Assembly (NCBI RefSeq): GCF_902167145.1
Contig: NC_050096.1
Span: 81,340,683 to 81,404,682, forward strand
Origin: Zea mays
Taxonomy: Eukaryota; Streptophyta; Magnoliopsida; Poales; Poaceae
Direction: 5' to 3'
DNA length: 64,000 nt
In this document: positions 12,377 to 23,942 of the stretch, in pieces
How positions within the stretch are numbered: the first letter of the stretch is position 1
Layout of the letters: each line of letters begins with the position of its first letter
The notes under the pieces: model-generated
What the model saw: the letters and a program-made list of their open reading frames with translations, nothing else
Told to the model about the DNA's origin: nothing
Database searches by the model: none
Program-made: the position numbers and the translations under genes

Positions 12377-15300
12377 TCAATCAAAATTCCTAGAATCAAG
12401 AATGTTTAGCTTATGCCTAAGTTTGGTAAAACTTTTCTCTTCTAATGGCTTGGTAAAGATATCGGCTAATTGTTCTTTGGTGCTAACATATGCAATCTCG
12501 ATATCCCCCCTTTGTTGATGATCCCTCAAAAAGTGATAACGAATGGCTATGTGTTTAGTGCGGCTGTGCTCAACAGGATTATCCGCCATGCGGATTGCAC
12601 TCTCATTATCACATAGGAGAGGAACTTTGGTTAATTTGTAACCATAGTCCCTAAGGGTTTGCCTCATCCAAAGCAATTCCGCGCAACAATGGCCTATTGC
12701 AATGTACTCGGCTTCGACGGTAGAAAGAGCTACAAAATTTTGTTTCTTTGAAGCCCAAGACACTAGGGATCTTCCCAAGAACTGACAAGTCCCTAATGTG
12801 CTCTTTCTATCAATTTTACACCCTGCCCAATCAGCATCTGAATATCCAATTAAATCAAAAGTGGATCCCTTAGGGTACCAAAGGCCAAACTTAGGAGTAT
12901 GAACTAAATATCTCAAGATTCATTTTACGACCCTAAGGTGAACTTCCTTAGGATCAGCTTGGAATCTTGCACACATGCATACAGAAAGCATAATATCCGG
13001 TCAAGATGCACATAAATAAAGTAAAGATCCTATCATCGACCGGTATACCTTTTGATCTATGGATTTACCTCCCGTGTCGAGGTCGAGATGCCCATTGGTT
13101 CCCATGGGTGTCTTGATTGGCTTGGCATCCTTCATCCCAAACTTGGTGAGTATGTCTTGAATATACTTGGTTTGGCTGATGAAGGTGCCCTCTTGGAGTT
13201 GCTTGACTTGAAATCCTAAGAAATACTTCAACTCCCCCATCATAGACATCTCGAATTTTTGAACCATGATCCTACTAAACTCTTCACATGTAGATTTGTT
13301 AGTAGACCCAAATATGATATCATCAACATAAATTTGGCATACAAACAAATCATTTGCAATAGTTTTAGTAAAGAGAGTAGGATCTGCTTTTCCGATTTTG
13401 AAGCCATTAGCGATAAGGAAATCTCTTAGGCATTCATACCATGCTCTTGGGGCTTGCTTGAACCCATAAAGCACCTTTGAGAGTTTATAAACGTGATTAG
13501 GGTACTCACTATCTTCAAAGCTGGGAGGTTGCTCAACATAGACCTCCTCCTTGATTGGTCCATTGAGGAAGGCACTTTTCACGTCCATTTGATAGAGCTT
13601 AAATCCATGGTAAGTAGCATAGGCAAGCAAAATGTGAATTGACTCAAGCCTAGCTACGGGTGCATATGTTTCACCGAAATCCAAACCTTCGACTTGTGAA
13701 TATCCCTTGGCCACAAGTCGGGCTTTGTTCCTTGTCACCACACCATGCACATCTTGCTTGTTGCAGAAGACCCACTTGGTTCCTACAACATTTTGGTTAG
13801 GACATGGAACTAAATGCCATACCTCATTCCTCGTGAAGTTGTTGAGTTCCTCTTGCATTGCCAACACCCAATCCGAATCCCTTAATGCGTCTTCCACCCT
13901 GTATGGCTCATTAGAAGACACAAAGGAGTAGTGTTCATAAAAATGAGCAACACGAGATTGAGTGGTTACCCCCTTTTGAATATCGCCGAGGATGGTGTTC
14001 ACGGGGTGATCTCGTTGTATCGCTTGGTGGACTCTTGGGTGTGGCGGTTTTGGACCCTCATCATCCTCCTTGTCTTGACCATTGGCATCTCCCCCTTGAT
14101 CATTGTCTTCCTCTTGAGGTGGCTCCTCTTGATCTTCATTTTCATCATCTTGAGCTTGATCCTCATCTTGGGTTGGTGGAGATGCTTGCATGGAGGAAGA
14201 TGGTTGATCTTGTGCTTGTAGAGGCTCTTCGGATTCCTCAAGGCATACATCCCCAATGGACATGTTCCTTAGTGCGATGCATGGAGCCTCCTCATCATCT
14301 AGCTCATCAAGATCAACTTGCTCTACTTAAAGCCGTTAGTCTCATCAAACACAATGTCACAAGAAACTTCAACTAGTCCAGTGGACTTGTTAAAGACTCT
14401 ATATGCCCTTGTGTTTGAATCATAACCAAGTAAAAAGCCTTCTACAGCCTTAGGAGCAAATTTAGATTTTCTACCTCTTTTAACAAGAATAAAGCATTTG
14501 CTACCAAAGACTATAAAATATGAAACATTGGGCTTTTTACCGGTTAGGAGTTCATAAGATGTCTTCTTGAGGATTCGGTGAAGGTAGAGACGGTTGATGG
14601 CGTAGCAGGCGGTGTTGACTGCTTCCGCCCAAAACCGGTCCGAAGTCTTGTACTCATCAAGCATGGTCCTCGCCATGTCAAGTAGAGTTCTATTCTTCCT
14701 CTCCACTACACCATTTTGTTGTGGTGTGTAGGGAGAAGAGAACTCATGCTTGATGCCCTCATCCTCAAGAAAGCCTTCTATTTGTGAGTTCTTGAACTCC
14801 GTCTCGTTGTCGCTTCTAATCTTTTTGATCCTTAAGCCAAACTCATTTTGAGCCCATCTCAAGAATCCCTTTAAGGTCTCTTGGGTTTGAGATTTATCCT
14901 GCAAAAAGAACACCCAAGTGAAGCGAGAATAATCATCCACAATAACTAGACAGTACTTACTCCCGTCGATGCTTATGTAAGCTATCGGGCCGAATAGGTC
15001 TATGTGGAGTAGCTCGAGTGGCCTGTGAGTCGTCATGATGTTCTTGTGTGTAGGCCTGGGCAAAAAGAACCGGAACCGAGGAACCGAACCAAAATAACCG
15101 AGAACTGAAACCAAACTAACCGAACCAAAGGAACTGTTATGAAATTCGGTTCTGGTTTTTTTGAGAACCGAAAGAAATGAGATACTTTCGGTTCTGCACT
15201 CCAAAGAACCGAAATAACCGAAAACCCAAAAGTATTAGATTCAATTTGTTACAAGTGTTTGTAACTTCGGATGTTGTGTTATCGACTTATGTTGAACCTC

Positions 15301-16166
15301 TAACCATCCATGTATTATCTATGAAATTATGGTCATTGTGCACTTGTGGTTGTTTGTGGGGAGATGTTGCTGAAATTTCTCACAAAAGTTGTCGTTATTC
15401 AGAATTTTAGAGTGGCTGTTACAGTTCGGTTAGAATCGAGGAACCGAACCGAAGAACCGAGAACCGAACTAGTCGGTTCTGGTTTCTTTATCTTGCTATT
15501 TCGGTTCTAGTTTTTGAAGAACCAAATTTCTACAAGAACCGAGGAACCGAACCGAACCGAAGAACCAAATGCCCAGTCCTACTTGTGTGGATGATGAACA
15601 CCAACTTGCTTCCCTGCTTGACATGCGCTACAAATCATGTCTTTCTCAAAATGAACATTGGTTAGTCCCAAAATGTGCTCTCCCTTTAGAAGCTTATGAA
15701 GATTCTTCATCCCAACGTGGGCTAGTCGGCGATGCTAGAGCCAACCCATGTTAGTCTTAGCTATTAAGCAAGTGTCGAGTTCAGCTCTATTAAAATCAAC
15801 TAAGTATAGCTGACCCTCTAACACTCCCTTAAATGCTACTGAATCATCACTTTTTCTAAAGACAGTAACACCTATATCCGTAAAAAGACAATTGTAGCCC
15901 ATTTTGCATAATTGAGAAACAGAAAGCAAGTTGTAATCTGAAGAATCTACAAGAAAAACATTGGAAATGGAATGGTCAGGTGGTATAGCAATTTTACCAA
16001 GTCCTTTGACCAAACCTTGATTTCCATCCTCGAATGTGATAACTCTTTGGGGATCATGGTTTTTCTCGTAGGAGGAGAACATCCTTTTCTCCCCAGTCAT
16101 GTGGTTTGTGCACCCGGTATCGATGATCCAACTTGAGCCCCCGAATGCATAAACCTACAAAACAAA
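12377..16166 (-). pseudogene. pol: Element B pol, interrupted by a MITE and many stops
   Basis: Minus-strand copia pol. The protease/GAG-pre-integrase part is at 15735-16166. The integrase ([27 protein letters not shown]) is at about 14323-15050. RT is at 13001-14263 with YVDDIIFG at about 13313-13335, and RNase H is at 12377-12960. Breaks seen: TAG at 16155-16157 in the pol frame; a TAG in WL*HRR at 15735; the hAT MITE at 15051-15581; a small deletion and frameshift near 14323-14330; TGA replacing an Arg codon near 13001; and TGA in VVK*ILRYL near 12925. The last two are CGA to TGA changes, as expected from methyl-CpG decay. SDNETEF has E where G is usual. Confidence 0.87.
15051..15581. mobile_element. 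hAT-type MITE inserted in element B pol
   Basis: 531 bp with 12-bp terminal inverted repeats TAGGCCTGGGCA and TGCCCAGTCCTA (11 of 12 match) and an exact 8-bp target duplication cttgtgtg (15043-15050 and 15582-15589). The 8-bp duplication and TAGG..TGGGCA ends are hallmarks of hAT elements. It encodes no transposase. Both ends carry tandem GAACCG/GGTTCGG units and the middle holds further inverted copies, so it can fold on itself. It splits the integrase region of B and is the youngest layer of that nest. Confidence 0.88.
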
Positions 16167-16167
16167 T

Positions 16168-18798
16168 TTAGGCCTTGTTCTTAGGTACCCAAACGGTCTT
16201 GGGTCCTTTGACATTAGAAACAAGCACCTTGGGTACCCAAACACAAGTCTTTGAGCCCTTGTGTTTGGCCCCAACATATTTGGCAACTACTTTGCCTGAT
16301 TTGTTAGTTAAAACATATGAAGCATCAAAAGTCTTAAATGAAACATTGGGTTTATTTGATGCAATAGGAGATTTCTTTTTAGGCAATTTAACATGAGTGG
16401 ATTGTCTAGAACTAGATGCCTCACTCTTATACATAAAAGCATGATGAGAGCCAGAGTGAGACTTCCTAGAATGAATTCTCCTAATTTTGTGTTCGGAATA
16501 ACCAGCAGGATATAAAATATAGCCCTCGTTATCCTGAACCATGGGAGCTTTGCCCTTAACAAAGTTAGACAATTTCTTAGGGGCATTAAGCTTGGCATTG
16601 CCTCCCTGTTGGAAGCCAATGCCATCCTTAATGCCAGGGCGTCTCCCACTATAGAGCATACTTCTAGCAAATTCAAATTTTTCATTTTCTAAGTCATGCT
16701 CATTAATCTTAGCACTAAGTTGAGCTATGTGATCATTTTGTTGTTTAGTTAAAGCTAGGTGATCATGGATAGCATCAACATTAATATCTCTACATCTAGT
16801 GCAAATAGTAACATGCTCAATGGTAGATGTAGAGGGTTTGCAAATATTTAATTCATCAATCTTAGCATGTAACATGGCATTTTCATTTCTAAGATTGGAA
16901 ATAACATCATTGCAAACATTTAATTCTTTAGCCTTAGCAATTAATTTTTCATTCTCAATTTTAAGGCTAGAGAGAGATGCATTCAACTTATCAATCTTAG
17001 CAATTAAACTACCATTACCATTTCTAAGATTAACAATTGAATCATCACAAACATCTAACTTCTCAACCTTAGCAATTAATTTGGCATTTTCATTTCTAAG
17101 GTTAGAGATTGTGTCATGGCAAGTGCTTAGCTCACTAGTTAATTTTTCACATTTTTCTACTTCCTGAGCATAAGCATTTTTAACCTTAACATGCTTCTTG
17201 TTTTCTTTAATAAGGAAGTCCTCTTGTCTATCCAAGAGTTCATCCTTTTCATGAATAGCACCTATCAATTCATTTAATTTTTCTTTTTGTTGCACGTTTA
17301 GGTTGGCAAAAAGGGCAAGTTAATTATCCTCATCATCACTAGAGTTATCCTCATCACTAGATGTTGCATATTTAGTGGAGGCTCTAGATTTTACCTTTTT
17401 TTGCCGTCCTTTGCCATGAGGCACTTGCGGCCGACGTTGGGGAAGAGGAGACCCTTGTTGACGGCGATGTTGGCGGCGTCCTCGTCGGAGGAGGAGTCGG
17501 TGGAGCTCTCATCAAAGTCCCACTTCCGACAAACATGGGCATCGCCGCCCTTCTTCTTGTAGTATCTCTTCTTTTCTCTTCTCTTTCCCTTCTTGTCGTC
17601 GCCCCTGTCACTATCACTAGATAATGGACATTTAGCAATAAAGTGACCGGGCTTACCACATTTGTAGCAAACCTTTTTGGAACGTGGTTTGTAATCTCTC
17701 CCCTTCCTTTGCTTGAGGATTTGGCGAAAGCTTTTGATGATTAAAGCCATCTCCTCATTGTCGAGCTTGGAGGCGTCGATGGGAAGCCTACTCGATGTAG
17801 ACTCTTCCTTCTTCTCCTTCGTTGCTTTGAAGGCGACGGGTTGCACCTCGGGTGTGGAGGTGGCGCCTTGCTCGATGATTTGTTTGGAGCCTTTGATCAT
17901 TAACTCAAAGCTCACAAACTTTCCTATCACTTCCTCAGGAGACATTAGTTTATATCTAGGATCACCACGAATTAATTGAACTTGTGTAGGATTAAGAAAT
18001 ACAAGTGATCTTAGAATAACCTTGACCATTTCATGGTCATCCCATTTGGTGCTCCCGAGGTTGCGCACTTGGTTCACCAAGGTCTTGAGCCGGTTGTACA
18101 TAGCTTGTGGCTCCTCTCCTTGGTTGAGCATGAACCGACCGAGCTCCCCCTTGATCGTTTCCCGCTTGGTGATCTTGGTCACCTCGTCTCCTTCGTGCGT
18201 GGTTTTGAGTACGTCCCAAATCTCCTTGGCACTTTTCAATCCTTGCACCTTATTGTACTTCTCTCGACTTAGAAAGGCGAGGAGTATAGTAGTGGCTTGG
18301 GAGTTGAAGTGCCGGATTTGGGCTACCTCGTCTGAGTCATAGCCTTCATCCCCCACGGATGGTTCCTGTGCACCAAACTCAACAATGTACCAAATTCTAG
18401 CATGGAGTGAGGTTAGATGGTGCCTCATTTTATCACTCCACATACAATAATCTTCACCGTTAAAAACCGGTGGTTTGCCTAGTGGGACAGAAAGTAAAGG
18501 AGTGCGTTTGGAAATGCAAGGATAGCGTAAGGGGATCTTACTAAACTTCTTGCGCTCATGGCGCTTAGAAGTGACGGACGGCGTGTCGGAGCCAGAGGTG
18601 GAAGGCGATGAAGAATCGGTCTCGTAGTAGACCACTTTCTTCATTTTCTTCTTCTTGTCGCCACTCCGGTGCGACTTGACACGGGGAGGTGATTCCTCCC
18701 TCTTTCTTGTTGCCGGACTCTCCCGATGGAGCTTTCTCGTGGCTTGTGGCAAGCTTCTCGCCGGTCACCATCTCCTTCTTGGCGTGAGCTCCCGACAT
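16168..18798 (-). pseudogene. gag: Element B gag, broken
   Basis: The start at 18798 reads MSGAHAKKEMVTGEK. One extra G near 18695-18702 shifts the frame; the main frame 17391-18752 then carries the capsid region and the zinc knuckle CYKCGKPGHFIAKC (about 17640-17680). An A-run deletion near 17397-17403 shifts it again, and TAA at about 17320-17322 interrupts the next part. The C-terminal part (16168-17295, 375 residues) is a coiled coil with repeated blocks of about 35 residues (KIDELN and NLRNEN motifs). Gag would form the particle; this copy cannot make it whole. Confidence 0.87.
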
Positions 18799-18832
18799 AA
18801 CTTCGAGCGGCTAGGCTCTAATGAAGTACTGG

Positions 18833-18846
18833 GCTCTGATACCAAT
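18833..18846 (-). promoter_or_regulatory. Element B primer-binding site
   Basis: ATTGGTATCAGAGC on the minus strand directly after the 5' LTR, complementary to initiator-Met tRNA. Confidence 0.9.
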
Positions 18847-20056
18847 TGAAAGTCGCCTAGAGGGGTGTGAATAAGCAAATCTGAAATTTATAAAGTTTAA
18901 ACACAACTACAAGTCGGGGTTAGCGTTAGAAATATGATCGAGTCTGAAAGAGAGGGCAAAAACAAATCACAAGCAAATAAGAGCGGATGACACGGTGATT
19001 TGTTTTACCGAGGTTCGGTTCTTGCAAACCTACTCCCCGTTGAGGTGGTCACAAAGACCGTGTCTCTTTCAACCCTTTCCCTCTCTCAAACGGTCACCTA
19101 GACCGAGTGAGCTTCTCTTCTCAATCAATTGGGACACTTAGTCCTCGCAAGGACCACCACACAATTGGTGTCTCTTGCTTTGATTACAAAGAACTTGGAA
19201 GCAAGAATAGAGGAAGAAGAAAAGCGATCCAATCGCATGAGCTCAAAAGAACACAACAAAATTCTCTCTTCTAGTCACTAATTGCTTTGAGTGGAATTGG
19301 GACTTGGAGAGAATTTGATTCACTCTATTTGTGTCTTGTATTGAATGCACTAGCTCTTGTATTGAAAGTGTTGGCTGAAAACTTGGATGCCTTGAAGTGT
19401 TGGTGGTTGGGGATATTTATAGCCCCAACCACCAAAGTGGCTGTTGGGGAAGGCTGTTGTCGAAAGGCGCACCGGATAGTCCAGTGCGCCACCGGACACT
19501 GTCCGGTGCGCCAGCCACGTCACCCAACCGTTAGGGTTCGACCATTGGAGCTTCTGACATGTGGGCCATCGGACAGTCCGGTGTTGCACCGGACAGGTCC
19601 TGTTCACTGTCCGGTGCGCCATCTGGCGCCTGCTCTGACTCTGCGCGCGCAGTCGCGCACTGTTCACTGTTGCTTTTGCAGAAGACCGTTGGCGCAGTTA
19701 GCCATTGATCCACTGGCACACCGGACAATCTGGTGCTACACCGGACAGTCCGGTGAATTATAGCGGAGTGGCTCCCAGAAAACCCGAAGCTAGCAAGTTT
19801 GAGATGATCCACCCTGGTGCACCGGACACTGTCCGGTGGCACACCGGACAGTCCGGTGCGCTAGACCAGGGCAGCCTTCGGTTGTCTTTTGCTCTTTTTA
19901 TTTAAACCCTTTCTTGGATTTTTTATTGGTTTGTGTTGAACCTTTGGCACCTGTAGAACTTATAATCTAGAGCAAACTAGTTAGTCCAATTATTTGTGTT
20001 GGGCAATTCAACCACCAAAATCATTTAGGAAAAGGTGTGAGCCTATTTCCCTTTCA
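18847..20056 (-). repeat. Element B 5' LTR
   Basis: 1210 bp with a TATA box near 19413-19422. It matches 10331-11553 with a few percent substitutions. It has one extra palindrome half-unit near 19480 and a shorter tandem stretch near 19840 than the 3' copy. Confidence 0.92.
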
Positions 20057-20061
20057 AGTGG

Positions 20062-20137
20062 GCTTGTCATCCCTTGGCTTGTTGAAGAGGGACTCCTCCT
20101 TGTCGTTGACCACCATCCCCTTTCCCTTAGGATCCAT
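20062..20137 (-). pseudogene. gag: Element A gag N-terminal fragment
   Basis: The gag start codon is at 20137 and the frame begins MDPKGKGMVVNDKEE. It is cut off at 20062 by the agtgg target duplication of element B; the reading frame resumes at 10330 on the other side of B. Between it and the 5' LTR lie a short leader and the PBS. Confidence 0.85.
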
Positions 20138-20168
20138 CTCTTCGGGCGATTAGTCCCTTAGATGAAGA

Positions 20169-20187
20169 GAACAACTCTGATACCAAT
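20169..20187 (-). promoter_or_regulatory. Element A primer-binding site
   Basis: Directly after the 5' LTR the minus strand reads ATTGGTATCAGAGTTGTTC. TGGTATCAGAG is complementary to the 3' end of plant initiator-Met tRNA, the usual copia primer. Confidence 0.9.
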
Positions 20188-21450
20188 TGAGAGCACCTAG
20201 AGGGGGGGGGGTGAATAGGTGATCTTGTAAAATTCAACACTAATAGCCACACAACTTAGTTATTAAAGTTAGAACGGCTAAGTAACTTGAAACGAGCTCT
20301 TGTGAACACAGACAATAAAAGAGAAAGCACACAAGAGACACGTGATTTTATCCCGTGGTTCGGCCAAGTAATACTTGCCTACTTCCACGTTGTGGCGTCC
20401 CAATGGACGAGGGTTGCACTCAACCCCTTTCAAGTGATCCGATGATCAACTTGAATACCATGGTTTTTCCTTTCTTTGTCTTTCTCCCGTTTGCGAGGAA
20501 TCTCCACAACTTGGAGCCTCTTGCCCTTACAATGATGATCACAAAAAATGTACGGAAGTAAGGGAGGGGAGAGCAACGCACACAAGACTCAAATCCAAAT
20601 CACAATCATGCACACAAGTCACAACTTGAGCTCAAAACACAACCCACAGAGTTCAAAACTCAAATGGAGCTCAAGTCACTATCTCAAAGAATCAAATACG
20701 CGTAGTTGGAGTCTTGGAGTCTTATAATGTTTCTTGTAAGCTTGGGTAGCTCCTCCATGCGCCTAGGGGTCCCTTTTATAGCCCCAAGGCAGTTAGGAGC
20801 CGTTGGAGGCCAACAAGGAAGGTTATCCTTGCCTTCTGTCGGGTGGCGCGGTGCGCCACCGGACAGTCACTGTAGACGGTCCAGTGCCGATCTCCTTCCT
20901 ATTCTGGCGCTGACGACCGTTGCATCTCTGGGCCAGATGGCACACCGGACACTATCCGGTGCACATCGGATAGTCCGGTGCACCCTGCCGACCGTTGGCG
21001 CAGGCCACGTGTCGCCCGCGGATTGCGCGGCCGACCGTTGCGCTGACGACCATTGGCTTCACCGGACAGTCTGGTGCACCACCGGACAGTCCGGTGAATT
21101 ATAGCCGTACGCCGCCGATTTTTCCCGAGAGTGGCCTGTTCACCAGAAGCCAGCCTAGCGCACCGGACACTGTTCGGTGCACCACCGGACAGTCCGGTGT
21201 GCCAGACTGAGCTGAGTATTTGGCTGCTCCGAGCCAAGTCTTTTTTGTTCTTTTGTTCTTTTCTTCTCACTGTTTCTAGCACTTAGATAAACATATTAGT
21301 ACTTAAAAACTATGTACTAAGTCTAGAAACATACCTTCTCTTTGATTTGCACTTCTCTCTTCATTTAGAACATAAGAACTTATTTAAATGTGTTGGGCAC
21401 TTAATCACCAAAACATAATAGAAATTGCCCAAGGGCACATTTCCGTTTCA
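20188..21450 (-). repeat. Element A 5' LTR
   Basis: 1263 bp, with a TATA box at 20772-20781 (minus). It matches the 3' LTR end to end, with scattered substitutions and small indels, including loss of part of one palindrome near 20845 and a longer G-run near 20200. Confidence 0.92.
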
Positions 21451-21455
21451 GATAT

Positions 21456-22850
21456 ATAATGCATGAATGCCTTTTTGGTATAGAAGATATCACACATTGG
21501 GATTCTATTAGTAAGCAAAAGACCTTACCAAATGAATAAATGCTATAAATCTTAGTCATATATAACTCAACCAGATGTTGCCACATTGCTACTTGTTGCT
21601 GAATGAAATGAAGCGAACTTTAAGATAAATGACTAGTACCCTAGCAACACGAAGTTGCGAGTACATTGAAAGGTAATTCTGAGAATTTTTCACAATGTTT
21701 GTGTGAAAAACACTGTGTGTTCCTGTCGAACCACTTTACTCGTCCTATCTAGGACCTCTATGCTTGTGTTGCATACATCTCTCAGAATTGTAGATACTTA
21801 TAGTTGTTGAATTGACTTGGGATAGTCCTTTGACTGGTATGGTATGCAGTAAGCCAAATGGTAAAGGTTAGTACTAAATGGAAATAAAATTGGGGTTTAT
21901 GTAGCAAAACTACATTTGATTCCACCCTTTGACATGCTTACCATAATCTATCTCTGATCTACCAGAAGTAAGAAGAGTAGAAAATAGCCTTCAAATCCAA
22001 CGTCACCATAGAGCTTGAAGCCAAATTGGACATTAATATGTGCTTAATCCTTGGCATCGAAAGAGCCATAAATCTTGACCACCAGAGTGGTAGTGATGGT
22101 AATTTGTGATAGAACTATGAAGATCTTGTGGATACCGGATGACTCCTTCAGATGAGAGCAGCACTATCTGTTGTTGAAGACTGGTCCCAAACAGATATTG
22201 GTTTTTTTCCTGCTCTTGCCAAGCAATTATCACCATTTGCTTAGTCTTAACAATCAGATGAGTTTTCTCAGATAAAATGAATTCTTAGCCTTGTCTGTTC
22301 TATTCCGAAGCTTCTCTTTTTGCTGAACAATGAAGAGATCAAAACAATGCTTTATAGAACAAGTTGGTATATAATACGAGGAGAAAAGTTTGCCCCGCTG
22401 GCATCTTACATCACAAATAATTAACTATTGTTATAAGTTCTCTCTCAAAATTATTATACCTAAAAATGTTGCATTAATCGATACCCAATTTCAGAGCGGT
22501 TTGAGTAATTGGGTAAACCATGGGCAGTGATAAAAAACGAGTTGGACTATACATCTCTGCATATAAAAATCTTTGCTTGGCAGGATTGGTCTGATGCCTT
22601 GCACTTTACTACCAACATAAACACACATTTTCCTATGCACCTCAAAGCACAATGCAACCAATGAATGTCCTTATGAGCGCTAGACCCTGATGGTTAGTTT
22701 ACTTGTTGATCTGAAGTCAACTAATGGCTCCAAACGACGATTGATATGCATGAGCCCCTGAAGGATCCTTATGGATAAAATAGTGTTGTGCATATTAGTC
22801 TAAATCTTAATGATTGACTGTGCATTTGGTAATAATAACAATAAGTTGGC
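21456..22850. other. Decayed element E or host sequence between A and C
   Basis: AT-rich sequence with no long reading frame and no terminal repeats. It joins 2784 on the left (after removing A) and 32374 on the right (after removing C). I see nothing assignable in it; the link to copia element E is by position only. Confidence 0.3.
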
Positions 22851-23454
22851 TGTTGGGGACTTGTTCTCAAATGCTATGAATTAAGAACAAGGCAACACAA
22901 AAGTTAATGATTAAAGACCTTTCGTCCTTCGAAGCATTATTTCCCTTAGGATATAATGATCTTCAGACGAAGGTCATGAAGGACGTACCTTCATCATCTC
23001 AATATACAATGGAAAGCAGGATCATATGACACATAAAAAACATGAATAATCATATGGTATCATTCATACATTTTTATTATATAATCATGAATAAACATGG
23101 ATAATATTGAATTACTTTTATACCTTCGGTTTGACAGAAGGTGAGAATCTGAGTGTGACGTGCGAGTGAATACAAGCCAGCGTGAACAGTACTGGGGTAC
23201 TGTTCATCTATTTATAGGCACAGGGCACAGCCTGTGAGATATTACATTCATGCCCTTTACAAAAGATTACAATTATGACACAGACTCTCATGGATCAATC
23301 GGTCATTTCATCTTTAAGTCGGTGCAGTCCTTCGTCTTGAGTCATGCCACTATGCCGAAGCTTTATGGATGATAGGTTCGGCAGTGCTTTTGAGAGGATC
23401 TGCCGAAGGTGTTTCTTCTTATAGGATCTTCGGCGACGAAGCATACCCCCAACA
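22851..23454 (-). repeat. Element C 3' LTR
   Basis: 604 bp. The TATA box (CTATAAATAG, minus) is at about 23208-23218, followed by a perfect 8-bp hairpin GAACAGTA/TACTGTTC (23184-23205). A second inverted repeat, ATGAAGG/CCTTCAT, lies at 22976-22994. Both are also in element D. Confidence 0.92.
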
Positions 23455-23472
23455 GTAGCCCCTTCACGGTGC
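23455..23472 (-). promoter_or_regulatory. Element C polypurine tract
   Basis: On the minus strand GTGAAGGGGCTAC directly precedes the 3' LTR. The same GGGGCTAC ending precedes the 3' LTR of D. Confidence 0.75.
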
Positions 23473-23730
23473 TAGATCGTTTTTCGTAACGAGCTTGATC
23501 CGTGAAAAAGTCTCCTAGGCTTTGGAACGCCGAAGGTCTGAAAAACACCTTCCCTGAGCTCATTGCCGAGAAACGATTAAAATATTTCGAGCGCGAGGTG
23601 GCCCCACCATGCGGCGAGTACACGCGTCCTGGCGATTCACCTTCTCGGGTTCTGTGGCCCACCATTCAGTGGGTGCGGGCGACTGTTCGTCCGGTGCGGA
23701 AGACTTGACGATTCACCTTCCCACCTGCGG

Positions 23731-23742
23731 CACTATATAAAC
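23731..23742 (+). promoter_or_regulatory. TATA box of the antisense gene in C
   Basis: CACTATATAAACAG lies about 200 bp upstream of the ATG at 23943, inside the element and outside the LTR. It faces against pol transcription. An analogous TATA box precedes the antisense gene of D. Confidence 0.6.
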
Positions 23743-23942
23743 AGACGGGTAGATGTGAAATTACCACAGCATTCATTGCTATTGCACTATTTTGCTGCCA
23801 AAAATTTGACCATAGCCGAAGCTTGTTCATCGCACTCAACCGAAGTACCGCTGTTGGATTTGCTTTGTCACAAGAGGAAGAGCTTCGGGAAAATTAAAAA
23901 AGTTAACAACTTCATCAAAAATTGTGAGGAATTCATCATCAA

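Larger units (their letters stand above)
10331..20056 (-). mobile_element. Element B: Sirevirus (Ji/Opie type) copia, nested in A
   Basis: A complete minus-strand copia element with exact 5-bp target duplication agtgg (10326-10330 and 20057-20061), interrupting the gag of A. LTRs are 18847-20056 (5') and 10331-11553 (3'). The PBS after the 5' LTR reads ATTGGTATCAGAGCCCAG, and the PPT lies at 11554-11570. Net of the MITE the length is about 9.2 kb. Its LTR is clearly a different subfamily from A: A and B share the palindrome motif and the terminal TGAAAGGGAAAT, but the rest has diverged. Gag and pol have many stops and frameshifts. Confidence 0.93.
2790..21450 (-). mobile_element. Element A: Sirevirus (Opie/Ji type) copia LTR retrotransposon
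   Basis: This is a complete Ty1-copia element read on the minus strand. LTRs lie at 20188-21450 (5') and 2790-4040 (3'). The 5-bp target duplication gatat is exact (2785-2789 and 21451-21455). The PBS is complementary to initiator-Met tRNA (TGGTATCAGAG) and the PPT is AAAAAGGGGGAGAT. Without the nested element B the length is about 8.9 kb, normal for maize Opie/Ji elements. Order on the minus strand is LTR, gag, protease, integrase, RT, RNase H, multiple polypurine tracts, LTR. B is inserted near the gag start. Gag carries two nonsense codons and a frameshift, and pol a frameshift, so the copy is dead. The LTRs differ by a few percent by eye. Confidence 0.93.

Noticed and set aside
21456..22850. 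Host gene exon between A and C
   Set aside because: No coding frame above chance and no splice-linked exons were visible.
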